Positions 43,362 to 51,862 of a DNA stretch of 64,000 nucleotides are shown here, piece by piece. The stretch's first letter is position 1; the number at the start of each line of letters is the position of its first letter. The translations under genes were made by a program, and so were the position numbers. The notes beneath the pieces were generated by a model. The model was not told where the DNA came from, did not search any database, and saw only the letters and a program-made list of their open reading frames with translations. Source of the DNA: Bacteroidales bacterium. Lineage in GTDB: Bacteria > Bacteroidota > Bacteroidia > Bacteroidales > Paludibacteraceae. The stretch is taken from positions 1-64,000 of the forward strand of contig SUXD01000009.1 of assembly GCA_015061145.1 (NCBI GenBank), read 5' to 3'.

Positions 43362-44622
43362 TGGGTGTATTGTTTTTATTGTCGTTAGACGGGCGCCGAC
43401 GATGGCGATGACGGTTTCCGCGTCCTTCGCGAGGTCTGCCGCCTTCTTCTTGGGTCGGCTGTTGCGCCGAGCGCTCTGTATTTTCTTCAGCCGCAGGTTG
43501 TTGCGCCGTCTGCTGCGCATTGCCCGGCCTGTTTTTCTTATGTTTTTTCTTCTTGTCGAAACGCGTCACGCTGTCTTGTCCCACTACATTATGGAAATCA
43601 ACAGGACGTTCCTCTGCACCCTGACCGCCTTGCGCATCTTCCAACCGTTCTGGTTTCTCGCCGCGCTTGTTCATAGCTATCACCTCTTTCACTTTGTCAA
43701 CCGAGAGCACCACCAGGTTAGCGGCAATATGCGCATCAGTAGAATAAGTCATTTGGCGTTTGAACACATCGGTCTTGAAATGGAAATAAGTAGCATCTTT
43801 CGTCTCGAGACGCACATCTTTGTGCGGAAAATCTTTTGTCGCATCGATATAGGTATCCAGCTCGTAATTCATGCAGCATTTGAGTTTTGTACACTGCCCC
43901 GCCAGTTTCTGCGGATTGAGCGAAAGGTCCTGATAACGCGCTGCGCTGGTCGACACCGAATTGAATGATGTCATCCACGTAGAGCAGCACAACTGTCGTC
44001 CGCAAGGGCCTATACCACCAATGCGTCCTGCCTCTTGCCGCGCTCCTATCTGTTTCATCTCAATGCGTACATGAAAAGCCTCTGCCAAATCTTTTATCAA
44101 TTGGCGGAAATCCACACGCTCGTCGGCTATGTAATAGAATATCGCTTTATTGCCATCGCCTTGAAATTCCACATCACCGATTTTCATGTTCAGTTTCAGA
44201 CCTTCGGCTATCTGGCGCGACCGTATCATGGTTTCGTGTTCGCGCGCCTTCGACTCCTCCCATTTTTCAATATCGCTCTGACGGGCGATGCGGTAAACGC
44301 GTTTCACTTCCTGCTTGCGCAAATCGAAATTGTTTTTCCGCATCTGGCACAGTACCAGACGACCGACCAGCGTAACTTCGCCGATATCGTGTCCGGGAGT
44401 AGCTTCCACCGCTACTATATCACCTTTTTTCAAATCTATGTTTGTAGGGTTGCTGTAATAACCCTTGCGTGTATTTTTAAACTGAACCTCGACAAATTCC
44501 GTGTCATTTTTAGTTTCGGGAAGATCGGAGAACCAGTCGAATACGCTCAATTTGTGCGCGCCCGTATTGGCACACCCTTGCGCAGTCAGTTTGCAACGAT
44601 CAGTATCTAATTTAAAATCCAT
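43348..44622 (-). CDS. ricT: PSP1 domain protein (RicT/YaaT-like)
   Basis: A 424-residue cytoplasmic protein. The start MDFKLDTDRC was chosen because the longer frame upstream crosses the promoter. The PSP1 core spans ~35-290: VEVQFKNTRKGYYSNP, VEATPGHDIGEV, GPCGRQLCCSTWM and CTKLKCCMNYELD, whose Cys-rich motifs fit the iron-sulfur ligands of RicT. The C-terminal ~110 residues are low-complexity (Gln/Glu/Lys then RHRHRRRP), typical of the Bacteroidota form. In Bacillus RicT helps mRNA processing; the role here is inferred. It is first in a six-gene transcript. Confidence 0.88.
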   Translation of the reverse strand: MDFKLDTDRCKLTAQGCANTGAHKLSVFDWFSDLPETKNDTEFVEVQFKNTRKGYYSNPTNIDLKKGDIVAVEATPGHDIGEVTLVGRLVLCQMRKNNFDLRKQEVKRVYRIARQSDIEKWEESKAREHETMIRSRQIAEGLKLNMKIGDVEFQGDGNKAIFYYIADERVDFRQLIKDLAEAFHVRIEMKQIGARQEAGRIGGIGPCGRQLCCSTWMTSFNSVSTSAARYQDLSLNPQKLAGQCTKLKCCMNYELDTYIDATKDFPHKDVRLETKDATYFHFKTDVFKRQMTYSTDAHIAANLVVLSVDKVKEVIAMNKRGEKPERLEDAQGGQGAEERPVDFHNVVGQDSVTRFDKKKKHKKNRPGNAQQTAQQPAAEENTERSAQQPTQEEGGRPREGRGNRHRHRRRPSNDNKNNTPNETN

Positions 44623-44640
44623 TTTTCTTGCTATTTTGCA

Positions 44641-44648
44641 CAAAGATA
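44641..44648 (-). promoter_or_regulatory. -7 element of the ricT-gldH-trmB-mrp-yraN-CPBP run
   Basis: The minus strand reads TATCTTTG, matching TAnnTTTG, about 19 nt before the ricT start. Confidence 0.5.
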
Positions 44649-44722
44649 ATAAAAAGTATAGTTTCTGGAAAAAAGTCGAAGCATAAACATTATTTCGTCT
44701 TTCGTTTTCTTCGTTTTTTTTA

Positions 44723-44730
44723 TAGTTTTG
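44723..44730 (+). promoter_or_regulatory. -7 element of the FAD oxidoreductase gene
   Basis: TAGTTTTG matches TAnnTTTG; TTCG lies 18 nt upstream (44701-44704). It includes the TTG at 44728, which is therefore not the start codon. Confidence 0.5.
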
Positions 44731-44757
44731 CAAAGAAATCAAACAAAAAAGCATTCC

Positions 44758-46311
44758 GTGTCACAGAAAATTCAGATAATCGTATCGCCCGAAGTGTCGT
44801 GCAAAAACGACTTGCTTACAGCTGCCGTAGCAAAAGTAATCGGCATATCTGCCAACCGCATATCCGGCATCCGCATCGAAAAGAAATCTATCGACGCACG
44901 CAAGCCGCCCATCAAAGTGAACCTCACGGTGGAAGCGTTTTGTGACGGCGAAATGCCACACGACGAGCAATGCGAATTCCGTTACGACAATGTGTCGGCC
45001 AAAAAGCCTGTTCTGATTGTCGGCGCAGGTCCGGCAGGTCTGTTCGCCGCCTTACGACTCATCGAGCTCGGACTGAAGCCCGTAATTCTAGAACGCGGGA
45101 AAGATGTGAGCAGCCGCAAGGTGGACATTGCGCAACTCTGCCGCAACAACGGATTGAACACCGATTCCAATTACTGTTTCGGCGAGGGCGGCGCAGGAAC
45201 TTTCAGCGACGGAAAACTTTTCAGCCGCTCGAAGAAACGCGGAAACTTTCAAAGAATCTTCCAGATATTCCACCAGCACGGCGCCAGCGACACCATCCTA
45301 TACGAAGCGCATCCGCACATCGGAAGCGACAAACTGCCACTGATAATCAAGAATATACGACAAACCATACTTGACTGCGGCGGCGAGATACACTTTGGCG
45401 AACGCGTTGAGGAACTCATCGTTGAAAACAACTGCATAAAAGGCGCGAAAACCGCAAACGGAGAATGGCGCGCCGACGCCGTGATACTCGCTACTGGACA
45501 TTCTGCACGCGACATATACGAGATGCTTCACCGCAACAACATCGCACTCGAGTGTAAAGGATTCGCCATGGGCGTACGCGTAGAACATCCGCAAGCGCTG
45601 ATTGACAGCATTCAATACAAACGAAAGGAAAGAGGCGAATATCTGCCAGCTGCCGCATATAGTTTGGTAGCGCAGTCGAACGGCAGGGGCGTTTACTCGT
45701 TCTGCATGTGCCCGGGCGGCATGATTGTACCCGCCTCTACCGGAGCCGACGAGATAGTGGTGAACGGCATGTCGAACTCTCAACGCTGCTCACCATACGC
45801 CAATTCGGGCATCGTAGTGGAGATTCGTCCTGAAGACCTTGGCGAATTTTCGCAATATGGCGTACTTGCAGGCCTGAAATTCCAACAGCACACCGAACAC
45901 CTCTCGTTTCTGAACGGCGCAGGCGGCGTGAAGGCTCCCGCACAACGATTAGCTGATTTTGTGAACGGACGACTCTCGGCTGGACTGCAAGAATGCTCCT
46001 ACTTGCCGGGACTGGTATCGTCGCCCGTACATTTCTGGTTACCCGAAATGATTGCAGACAGGCTGCGCGACGGGTTCCGCCAATTCGACAAGAAGATGCA
46101 CGGATTCGTCACCAACGAAGCACTGGTGGTAGGTGTTGAGTCGCGCTCATCGTCGCCCATCCGCATTCCACGCAACGCAGACACTTTGCAGCATACGCAA
46201 ATAAGCGGCCTTTTCCCATGTGGCGAGGGCGCAGGCTATGCCGGCGGCATCACCTCCTCTGCCATAGATGGAGAAAACTGCGCCGAAATGGCGGCGAAAG
46301 CAATTCTATAA
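44758..46311 (+). CDS. FAD-dependent oxidoreductase of the COG2509 type
   Basis: A 517-residue flavoprotein read from a GTG codon; an in-frame TTG at 44728 sits inside the -7 promoter box and was rejected. An N-terminal ~85-residue domain precedes VLIVGAGPAGLFAALRLIELGL, the FAD-binding fold. FGEGGAGTFSDGKL, VILATGHSARDIY and LFPCGEGAGYAGGITSSAIDG are the conserved family segments. These proteins are widespread, cytoplasmic and of unknown substrate. It stands alone, divergent from ricT. Confidence 0.88.
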   Translation: MSQKIQIIVSPEVSCKNDLLTAAVAKVIGISANRISGIRIEKKSIDARKPPIKVNLTVEAFCDGEMPHDEQCEFRYDNVSAKKPVLIVGAGPAGLFAALRLIELGLKPVILERGKDVSSRKVDIAQLCRNNGLNTDSNYCFGEGGAGTFSDGKLFSRSKKRGNFQRIFQIFHQHGASDTILYEAHPHIGSDKLPLIIKNIRQTILDCGGEIHFGERVEELIVENNCIKGAKTANGEWRADAVILATGHSARDIYEMLHRNNIALECKGFAMGVRVEHPQALIDSIQYKRKERGEYLPAAAYSLVAQSNGRGVYSFCMCPGGMIVPASTGADEIVVNGMSNSQRCSPYANSGIVVEIRPEDLGEFSQYGVLAGLKFQQHTEHLSFLNGAGGVKAPAQRLADFVNGRLSAGLQECSYLPGLVSSPVHFWLPEMIADRLRDGFRQFDKKMHGFVTNEALVVGVESRSSSPIRIPRNADTLQHTQISGLFPCGEGAGYAGGITSSAIDGENCAEMAAKAIL

Positions 46312-46354
46312 TTTTGGGAAAAAATCATGTGGAGAGGGGTGTTTAACTGCGCAT

Positions 46355-47644
46355 CTACTCGATGCTTTCGCTAACAGCCCTCAACACATACTCCAACATA
46401 TCGTCATCATGACACGCAGAAATGAAATTTCCCTCGAATTGCGACGGAGATACATACACCCCTCTTTCAAGCATGCGCTGAAAATAACATGCAAAACGCT
46501 TTTTCGAGCTGTTTTGCGCATCAGCGAAATTGCGAACCGGCTGCGGATTGAAAAACAGCGTATACATAGAGCCACATCTGTTCAACTGCACATCGTGTCC
46601 GGCAACAATCTGTTCCAATCGGCTGAAGAAAGCATCGCAACGCGCCTCTAAACGCTCGTAAAAACCGCTGACAGCCAGTTGTCGCAGAGTAGCGATGCCA
46701 GCTGCCATTGCCACAGGATTGCCCGACAATGTTCCCGCCTGATAGACCGGTCCGACTGGAGCAAGCACAGACATGATGTCCTCCCTTCCTCCAAAAGCAG
46801 CAGCAGGATATCCTCCTCCAACAATCTTGCCGACAGTCGTCAAATCGGGTTCAATGCCGAAACGCTGTTGCGCTCCGCCGTACGAAAGGCGGAACCCCGT
46901 TATCACCTCGTCAAAAATGAGCAATGCGCCGTATTCGGATGTCAGCCGTCTAACCGCTGACAGAAAGTCACTGTCGGGCACCACCACACCCATATTGCAC
47001 GCCACCGGTTCTATTATCAAAGCCGCCACATGCTCGCCCTCAGCACGGAAGAAACGCTCCAGCGCCTCCAAATCGTTGTAAGGCAGGCACACAGTATGCT
47101 TTGTGAAATCAAGTGGCACACCGGCCGACGACGCTGTCGAAATATTAGCCACCGCCGACCCTGCACAGACCAGCAAATGGTCAGCATGACCATGATAACA
47201 CCCTTCGAACTTCACAAGCAAGTCTCTTCCTGTAAAGCCCCTTGCTACCCGTATTGCCGACATCGTAGCTTCGGTACCGCTATTGACAAAGCGCAACCGC
47301 TGCATTGACGGGAATGCAGCACGCACCATTTCTGCCAGTTCTGTTTCCGAAAGCGTAGGAATTCCATAACTGCTGCCCTTCTCTACAGCCGCTATCACCC
47401 TTCTGTTCACCTCATCCCTGTTGTGTCCGAGCATAAACACACCCCACGACATACACAAATCGATGTACGAGTTTCCGTCAATGTCGTATATCCTCGCGCC
47501 ATCGGATCTATCGACAAAAAGCGGAGTAGTTCCTATACTTTTCAGTGCACGGACAGGACTATTGACACCTCCTGGAATGATCTGCTGCGCTTTTTCAAAG
47601 GCTTCAATCGAGTACCTTCGCGCATGAATGTTTATATGTTCCAT
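46355..47644 (-). CDS. hemL: Glutamate-1-semialdehyde 2,1-aminomutase
   Basis: A 429-residue PLP enzyme converting glutamate-1-semialdehyde to 5-aminolevulinate. The PLP lysine is Lys273 in VGKIVGGGYPAAAFGG; FVNSGTEATMSAIRVARG, GCYHGHADHLL and IFDEVITGFR are the cofactor and substrate motifs. It is the last gene of the siroheme operon and overlaps the hemB stop by 13 bp. In this operon it acts directly after HemA. Confidence 0.95.
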   Translation of the reverse strand: MEHINIHARRYSIEAFEKAQQIIPGGVNSPVRALKSIGTTPLFVDRSDGARIYDIDGNSYIDLCMSWGVFMLGHNRDEVNRRVIAAVEKGSSYGIPTLSETELAEMVRAAFPSMQRLRFVNSGTEATMSAIRVARGFTGRDLLVKFEGCYHGHADHLLVCAGSAVANISTASSAGVPLDFTKHTVCLPYNDLEALERFFRAEGEHVAALIIEPVACNMGVVVPDSDFLSAVRRLTSEYGALLIFDEVITGFRLSYGGAQQRFGIEPDLTTVGKIVGGGYPAAAFGGREDIMSVLAPVGPVYQAGTLSGNPVAMAAGIATLRQLAVSGFYERLEARCDAFFSRLEQIVAGHDVQLNRCGSMYTLFFNPQPVRNFADAQNSSKKRFACYFQRMLERGVYVSPSQFEGNFISACHDDDMLEYVLRAVSESIE

Positions 47645-48606
47645 TTTATAAGATATTCTTTGGCGTAATAAGTAATAATATATTGTGCGCCAGCCCTTTT
47701 CATTGCAATCAAACTTTCGTAAACAGTACGGCGTTCGTCAAGGTATCCGCATTGTGCGGCAGCTTTCAGCATCGAATATTCTCCGCTGACCTGATAGGCC
47801 ACCAGCGGCACTTCGGGGAAACGCTGCGCGGCACGCGCCACTATATCGAGATAAGGCAGCGCAGGCTTCACCATCGTCCAATCCGCACCTTCATCAATGT
47901 CAGCCTCAATCTCATCAAGCCCTTGATTGAAGGTACGATAATCCATCTGATAAGTCCTCCTGTCACCGAAAGAAGGGGCCGAGGCCGCCGCATCACGGAA
48001 TGGGCCGTAAAAAGCCGACGCATATTTAGCGGAATAGGCAAGCACTTTAGTTTTGGAGGCAAGACCATTAGCGTACAGTTTCTTCTTTATGGCCTCCACC
48101 TGCCCGTCCATCATAGCAGATGGAGCCACAAAATCTGCGCCAGCCTCGGCATGACGGCATGCCATCTCGGCCAGCAACGGCAGCGTGGAGTCATTGTCCA
48201 CATCATGACCGCATATCAATCCGCAATGACCATGGCTAGTGTACTCACACAAACATACATCGGTGAACACCATGATTTCGGGGAATACCTGTTTAATAGC
48301 GCGCACAGCTCTCGATATGAGATTGTCTTCGGCATAGGCTGCCGTACCACGTTCATCCTTCTCTTCGTCGCTTATCACGCCGAAAAGCAGTACCTTGCCG
48401 ATGCCCAACGCTTTAACCTCCTGCACATCACCAACAAGTCTGTCGATGCTGTATCGGTTTATACCCGGCATAGCGGGAATTGGTTCTACGATATTCTCTC
48501 CTTCAACCACGAAATATGGATAGATGAAGTCCTTTGCTTCGAGACTTACATCAGCATATCGGTCACGTGTAGCCTGATCGGTTCTATATGTTCTAAATCT
48601 TTTCAT
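47632..48606 (-). CDS. hemB: Delta-aminolevulinic acid dehydratase (porphobilinogen synthase)
   Basis: A 324-residue TIM-barrel enzyme joining two 5-aminolevulinates into porphobilinogen. The Schiff-base lysines are Lys194 in YSAKYASAFYGP and Lys247 in MVKPALPYLD. DVCLCEYTSHGHCG offers Cys118, Cys120 and Cys128 as zinc ligands, the zinc-dependent form. Start overlaps the hemD remnant's stop (ATGA). Confidence 0.95.
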   Translation of the reverse strand: MKRFRTYRTDQATRDRYADVSLEAKDFIYPYFVVEGENIVEPIPAMPGINRYSIDRLVGDVQEVKALGIGKVLLFGVISDEEKDERGTAAYAEDNLISRAVRAIKQVFPEIMVFTDVCLCEYTSHGHCGLICGHDVDNDSTLPLLAEMACRHAEAGADFVAPSAMMDGQVEAIKKKLYANGLASKTKVLAYSAKYASAFYGPFRDAAASAPSFGDRRTYQMDYRTFNQGLDEIEADIDEGADWTMVKPALPYLDIVARAAQRFPEVPLVAYQVSGEYSMLKAAAQCGYLDERRTVYESLIAMKRAGAQYIITYYAKEYLIKWNI

Positions 48607-48872
48607 TTCTCACGATGACTTTTTAATACTTTCATCAAATATTGTTTAGTGACAGCGCCCCGTGTCACATACTCTATATGCTTCGGCAACCCTCCGTATA
48701 TTCTGACGAAATTGTTTATCGTCGATGGCGAAGTGAACACCACACGCTGTATGTTCTGCAAATTTACCCGCCGTACTTTCTGCGGTAACACATTCTGATA
48801 AACCGTCACAACAGTCACCTGAAATCCCATCTTGCACAAACCGTCAGGAATAATGTCAAGTCCGAGATTGGA
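48603..48872 (-). pseudogene. hemD: C-terminal part of HemD, cut off by an in-frame TGA
   Basis: The 89 residues encoded after the TGA continue the uroporphyrinogen-III synthase domain in the same frame: SNLGLDIIPDGL, then VTVVTVYQNV and the family motif VVFTSPSTINNF. Joined to the upstream frame, with Arg in place of the stop (CGA to TGA would be one base change), the protein would be 647 residues. It could be a real nonsense mutation, a sequencing error or a read-through site. The stop overlaps the hemB start. Confidence 0.8.
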
Positions 48873-50546
48873 TCATGGGAAAAGGACTTTTCTTCCCGAT
48901 GGCTGACGGCTGAAATAGTCCAATACACCATAAGAATCGTCCTTTTCCGTCTGAAACACATCTGTTACGCCAAACAATTTCAGTTCTTCCGTCGTTGCCG
49001 GACCAATAGACACCACTTGTGCCGCAACCGCCGCCTTTCCCTTCTGGAACCAGCATCTGACCGCATGTCTGCTAGTGAATAGCAGATAGTCGAAACCATT
49101 CGTATCGGGCAGTTCAAATTCCACAGGGCGAATTTCTATCAGTGGCGTATGAATATAATCAGGTTCAGGACAAGACAGCCCTGTATAAAGTGTCCGACGA
49201 ACAGTGGATGCTGTTTGACGGCGAAGGCGTGCAACATCGCCTACAAGGGCGATAACGGGAGTCGGATAATCTGTCGCATTTCCCTCTGCCAACTGGCCGA
49301 CAGTGGTTTCGAAAGTCTGTTCATCTGGCAAAGAAACATTGTGGACAAGCAAGACGGGGGTAGCAGTAGGCCATCCTTCCGCATGCAACGACTGTCCTAT
49401 CCTGCCAATGCTTTTTCCCCCCATATAATAGACAACAGTTTCTGTATTGGGGACAATGGGGTACGCAGCATGACCATTCACAAACGACACGCCAGAACTG
49501 ATATCCCGATGCGTCAGGCTGACTTTTGTTGAAGCGGCCAAGGCTGAAGCTGTGGTGATACCAGGAATGACTTTCACATCTACCAGATTGCTTTGCAAGA
49601 ATTCTATTTCTTCGCCGCCATGCGCAAAAATCATAGGGTCGCCACCTTTCAGTCTTACGACCTCTTTCCCTTTGCGAGCCGCATCGAGCAAAAGCCGGTT
49701 GATACTGTCTTGCTCAGTGTGATGAAGCCCGTTGCGCTTGCCTACATAGATTTTCTCGGCAGTCAGCGTATCAAGATACTGTTTGCCAATCAGGTCGTCG
49801 TAGAAGATGATATCTGCCTGCCGAAGTGCCTTGACAGCCTTGACTGTGAGCAATTCGGGGTCGCCTGGGCCGAAACCCGCTAAGACAACATGTCCTTGAC
49901 GATGCAACACATCGTCACGCTTCAAAAGTTCTTTCAAATCATTGCGCCCGCGACGTGCTGTCACGGCCAGATATCCTTGCAACGGATGCGTTTCGAAAGG
50001 CAGCACCTCACTGATTTCGTCCACCATACCCAACCGTTTCAAGGCACATGTAGCCACAATAGCGGCATCAAACTCGCCCTCGCGCACTTGACGGACTCTT
50101 TCCTCAATGCAACCACGAATGCCGACAACCTTCAAGTCGGGACGCAGAGCCTGCAATTCACGACGGCGCATGGGCGAACTCGTGCCAACGGTACTGCCTG
50201 CAAGCAACTGTGCAAGCGTCAGATGACTGCGACTGACCAAAGAGTCACTTTGGTCAAAAGGCGGGAACAATGCAACGACTTCGAGCCGCGCATCCATCGG
50301 ATAAGGCAAGTCCTTGGCTGAATGGATAGCTAGATCGGCGCGTCCCTCGATCAGCGCTTCATCCAGTTCGCGTGTGAACATATCGGCTGGCGCCTCGCCA
50401 TTGAGCAATGATATATGCTGATGCCTGTCGCCATACGACGCAAGAAGTTCGACCCTGAAACTCACTTCAGGGAACTTTGCCGCCACTTCCTCAACTTGCA
50501 GTCGAGAAAGACGGCTATTCCGTGCTATCACTCTAAATTCCAACAT
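48873..50546 (-). CDS. Fused HemC - CobA (SUMT) - HemD, truncated in the HemD part
   Basis: A 557-residue readable product of a trifunctional gene. Residues 1-212 are hydroxymethylbilane synthase domains 1 and 2 (SAKDLP with the catalytic Asp79, GIRGCIEERV with substrate-binding Arg). Domain 3 with the dipyrromethane-cofactor Cys (GGC motif) is not present: CobA starts at GHVVLAGFGPGDPELL. The SUMT domain (~218-445) is intact (VVRLKGGDPMIFAHGGEE). HemD starts near 450 and stops at an in-frame TGA after GRKVLFP. It makes hydroxymethylbilane, uroporphyrinogen III and precorrin-2 if all parts work. It overlaps hemA by 14 bp. Confidence 0.85.
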   Translation of the reverse strand: MLEFRVIARNSRLSRLQVEEVAAKFPEVSFRVELLASYGDRHQHISLLNGEAPADMFTRELDEALIEGRADLAIHSAKDLPYPMDARLEVVALFPPFDQSDSLVSRSHLTLAQLLAGSTVGTSSPMRRRELQALRPDLKVVGIRGCIEERVRQVREGEFDAAIVATCALKRLGMVDEISEVLPFETHPLQGYLAVTARRGRNDLKELLKRDDVLHRQGHVVLAGFGPGDPELLTVKAVKALRQADIIFYDDLIGKQYLDTLTAEKIYVGKRNGLHHTEQDSINRLLLDAARKGKEVVRLKGGDPMIFAHGGEEIEFLQSNLVDVKVIPGITTASALAASTKVSLTHRDISSGVSFVNGHAAYPIVPNTETVVYYMGGKSIGRIGQSLHAEGWPTATPVLLVHNVSLPDEQTFETTVGQLAEGNATDYPTPVIALVGDVARLRRQTASTVRRTLYTGLSCPEPDYIHTPLIEIRPVEFELPDTNGFDYLLFTSRHAVRCWFQKGKAAVAAQVVSIGPATTEELKLFGVTDVFQTEKDDSYGVLDYFSRQPSGRKVLFP

Positions 50547-51429
50547 AAAATCTTCGCCGTTTTAAGACTGCCTGAAGACCTGCTATCCCTTCTTCAATGA
50601 TATGTTCTGCCTTGGCCACTTCACTTTTTCTCACAAAAATATTTCGCTGCACCCGACGCTCCACATCGCGAATATTGTAAAGCGTGACATAGGGCAATTC
50701 GCCCACCAACGGATTCACATCTCGGGGGAAAGCAAGGTCAATCACCATCAGCCGCTGATCGGGACGCACATCTTCTACATCAATTATAGTATGCGGTGCC
50801 GATGTGGCTGTTATAAGAATATCTGTTTGCGGCAAAAAGATGCATTTCTCCGAAAGCCGGCATACCTCGGCACCATGCCGTCCGGCTATCTCACGCGCCT
50901 TTTCCTCGCTCCGATTGGCAAGAAACACCGTTTTCGCCCCTTTGTTTCTCAGAAATTTCAATATATCGTCTGTCAACTTGTTTACACCAATAATGGTTAT
51001 GTGCGCTTTGCTCAAATCCACTTTCGATTCGCTTATTAATTCTATTGCCGCAAGAGAGTGAGAAACGGCTCCTTTCGAAATCTCGGTTTCGGTACGCACA
51101 CGCTTGCCCGTCTGCAAAGCGTACTCGAACAATTTATGAAGACCGGCAGACAGTCTGTACCGCTTGCACGCCGACAAGTAAGCATCGCGGACCTGTCCTT
51201 GCACGGCACGCTCGCCAATAAGCACCGATTCCAGCCCCGATGCCACACGAAACAGATGATTCGCCACTTCATCAGACACCTCGCCATCGCCATAATACAA
51301 TTCCATACGGTTGCAGGTTTTCAGAAAGACAGACGGTTCATTTGTCTCTGAAAACATTCCCGAACAGAAATCGGCCTCAACTGCCGCAAGCGGCAAATCT
51401 TGTCTTTCAATCGATTCGTAAACTACCAT
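50533..51429 (-). CDS. hemA: Glutamyl-tRNA reductase, short form
   Basis: A 298-residue enzyme reducing glutamyl-tRNA(Glu) to glutamate-1-semialdehyde with NADPH. The catalytic Cys39 is in LKTCNRMELYYG; ESVLIGERAVQGQVRDAY and GKRVRTETEISKGAVS complete the catalytic domain, and ITIIGVNKLTDDIL is the NADPH-binding domain. Canonical proteins are about 420 residues; this one ends soon after the nucleotide-binding domain and the following helix, so the C-terminal dimerisation domain is largely missing. The start overlaps the Met8-like gene by 23 bp. Confidence 0.9.
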   Translation of the reverse strand: MVVYESIERQDLPLAAVEADFCSGMFSETNEPSVFLKTCNRMELYYGDGEVSDEVANHLFRVASGLESVLIGERAVQGQVRDAYLSACKRYRLSAGLHKLFEYALQTGKRVRTETEISKGAVSHSLAAIELISESKVDLSKAHITIIGVNKLTDDILKFLRNKGAKTVFLANRSEEKAREIAGRHGAEVCRLSEKCIFLPQTDILITATSAPHTIIDVEDVRPDQRLMVIDLAFPRDVNPLVGELPYVTLYNIRDVERRVQRNIFVRKSEVAKAEHIIEEGIAGLQAVLKRRRFYVGI

Positions 51430-51862
51430 TTTCTATCGCCTCCTTTATATTATTGCGTACACGAATGCTGCGTTTCACATCTTTCGCATCCGAAGCCACC
51501 GAAATTGTCAGGCTGCCGCTTCCAAACACCGCCGGCGACACAAAATCGCATTCCGACGGACTGTCGCACACATTGACCAAAACCCCTTCACGTTCGGCTG
51601 CCTCTCTTATACTTCTGTTCAGCTGACGATTATTTGTACAAATGTACAACAAGGTCACACCTTCCAAATCAGATGGTTGGAAACATCGCTCAATACACTG
51701 GAAAGGCAAATTTCGAATATCGGCGCTAATGTCGGGCGCGACCACAGTCACCCGATTCGTGAAACGATTCAGTATCAACGCTTTGTGTGTCGCCACTCTA
51801 CCGCCTCCAACAATCAGTATCCGTGCGTTGCTAATACGTATGCCTATAGGCAGAAAATCCAT
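51407..51862 (-). CDS. Precorrin-2 dehydrogenase (Met8/CysG N-terminal type)
   Basis: A 151-residue NAD-dependent enzyme that oxidises precorrin-2 to sirohydrochlorin, and in some members also inserts iron. The Rossmann loop is LIVGGGRVATHKALIL; VNVCDSPSECDFVSPAVF carries the conserved Asp of the active site. It consists of little more than the nucleotide-binding part, shorter than Met8 or SirC. The TAA of the reductase gene is immediately before its ATG, without spacer. Confidence 0.87.
   Translation of the reverse strand: MDFLPIGIRISNARILIVGGGRVATHKALILNRFTNRVTVVAPDISADIRNLPFQCIERCFQPSDLEGVTLLYICTNNRQLNRSIREAAEREGVLVNVCDSPSECDFVSPAVFGSGSLTISVASDAKDVKRSIRVRNNIKEAIENGSLRID

Noticed and set aside
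44728-44757. TTG start for the FAD oxidoreductase
   Set aside because: The TTG belongs to the TAGTTTTG promoter element, so it would not be transcribed; GTG at 44758 fits better.
48873-48875. Genome-wide recoding of TGA
   Set aside because: Several clear genes in the window end with TGA (for example the DndE-HerA, TonB receptor, DUF3857 and purD genes), so TGA is a normal stop here. No selenocysteine-type hairpin was recognised next to the site.
48840-48880. A frameshift splitting hemD
   Set aside because: The codons before and after the break are in the same frame; only a TGA separates them, so it is a stop codon, not an indel.
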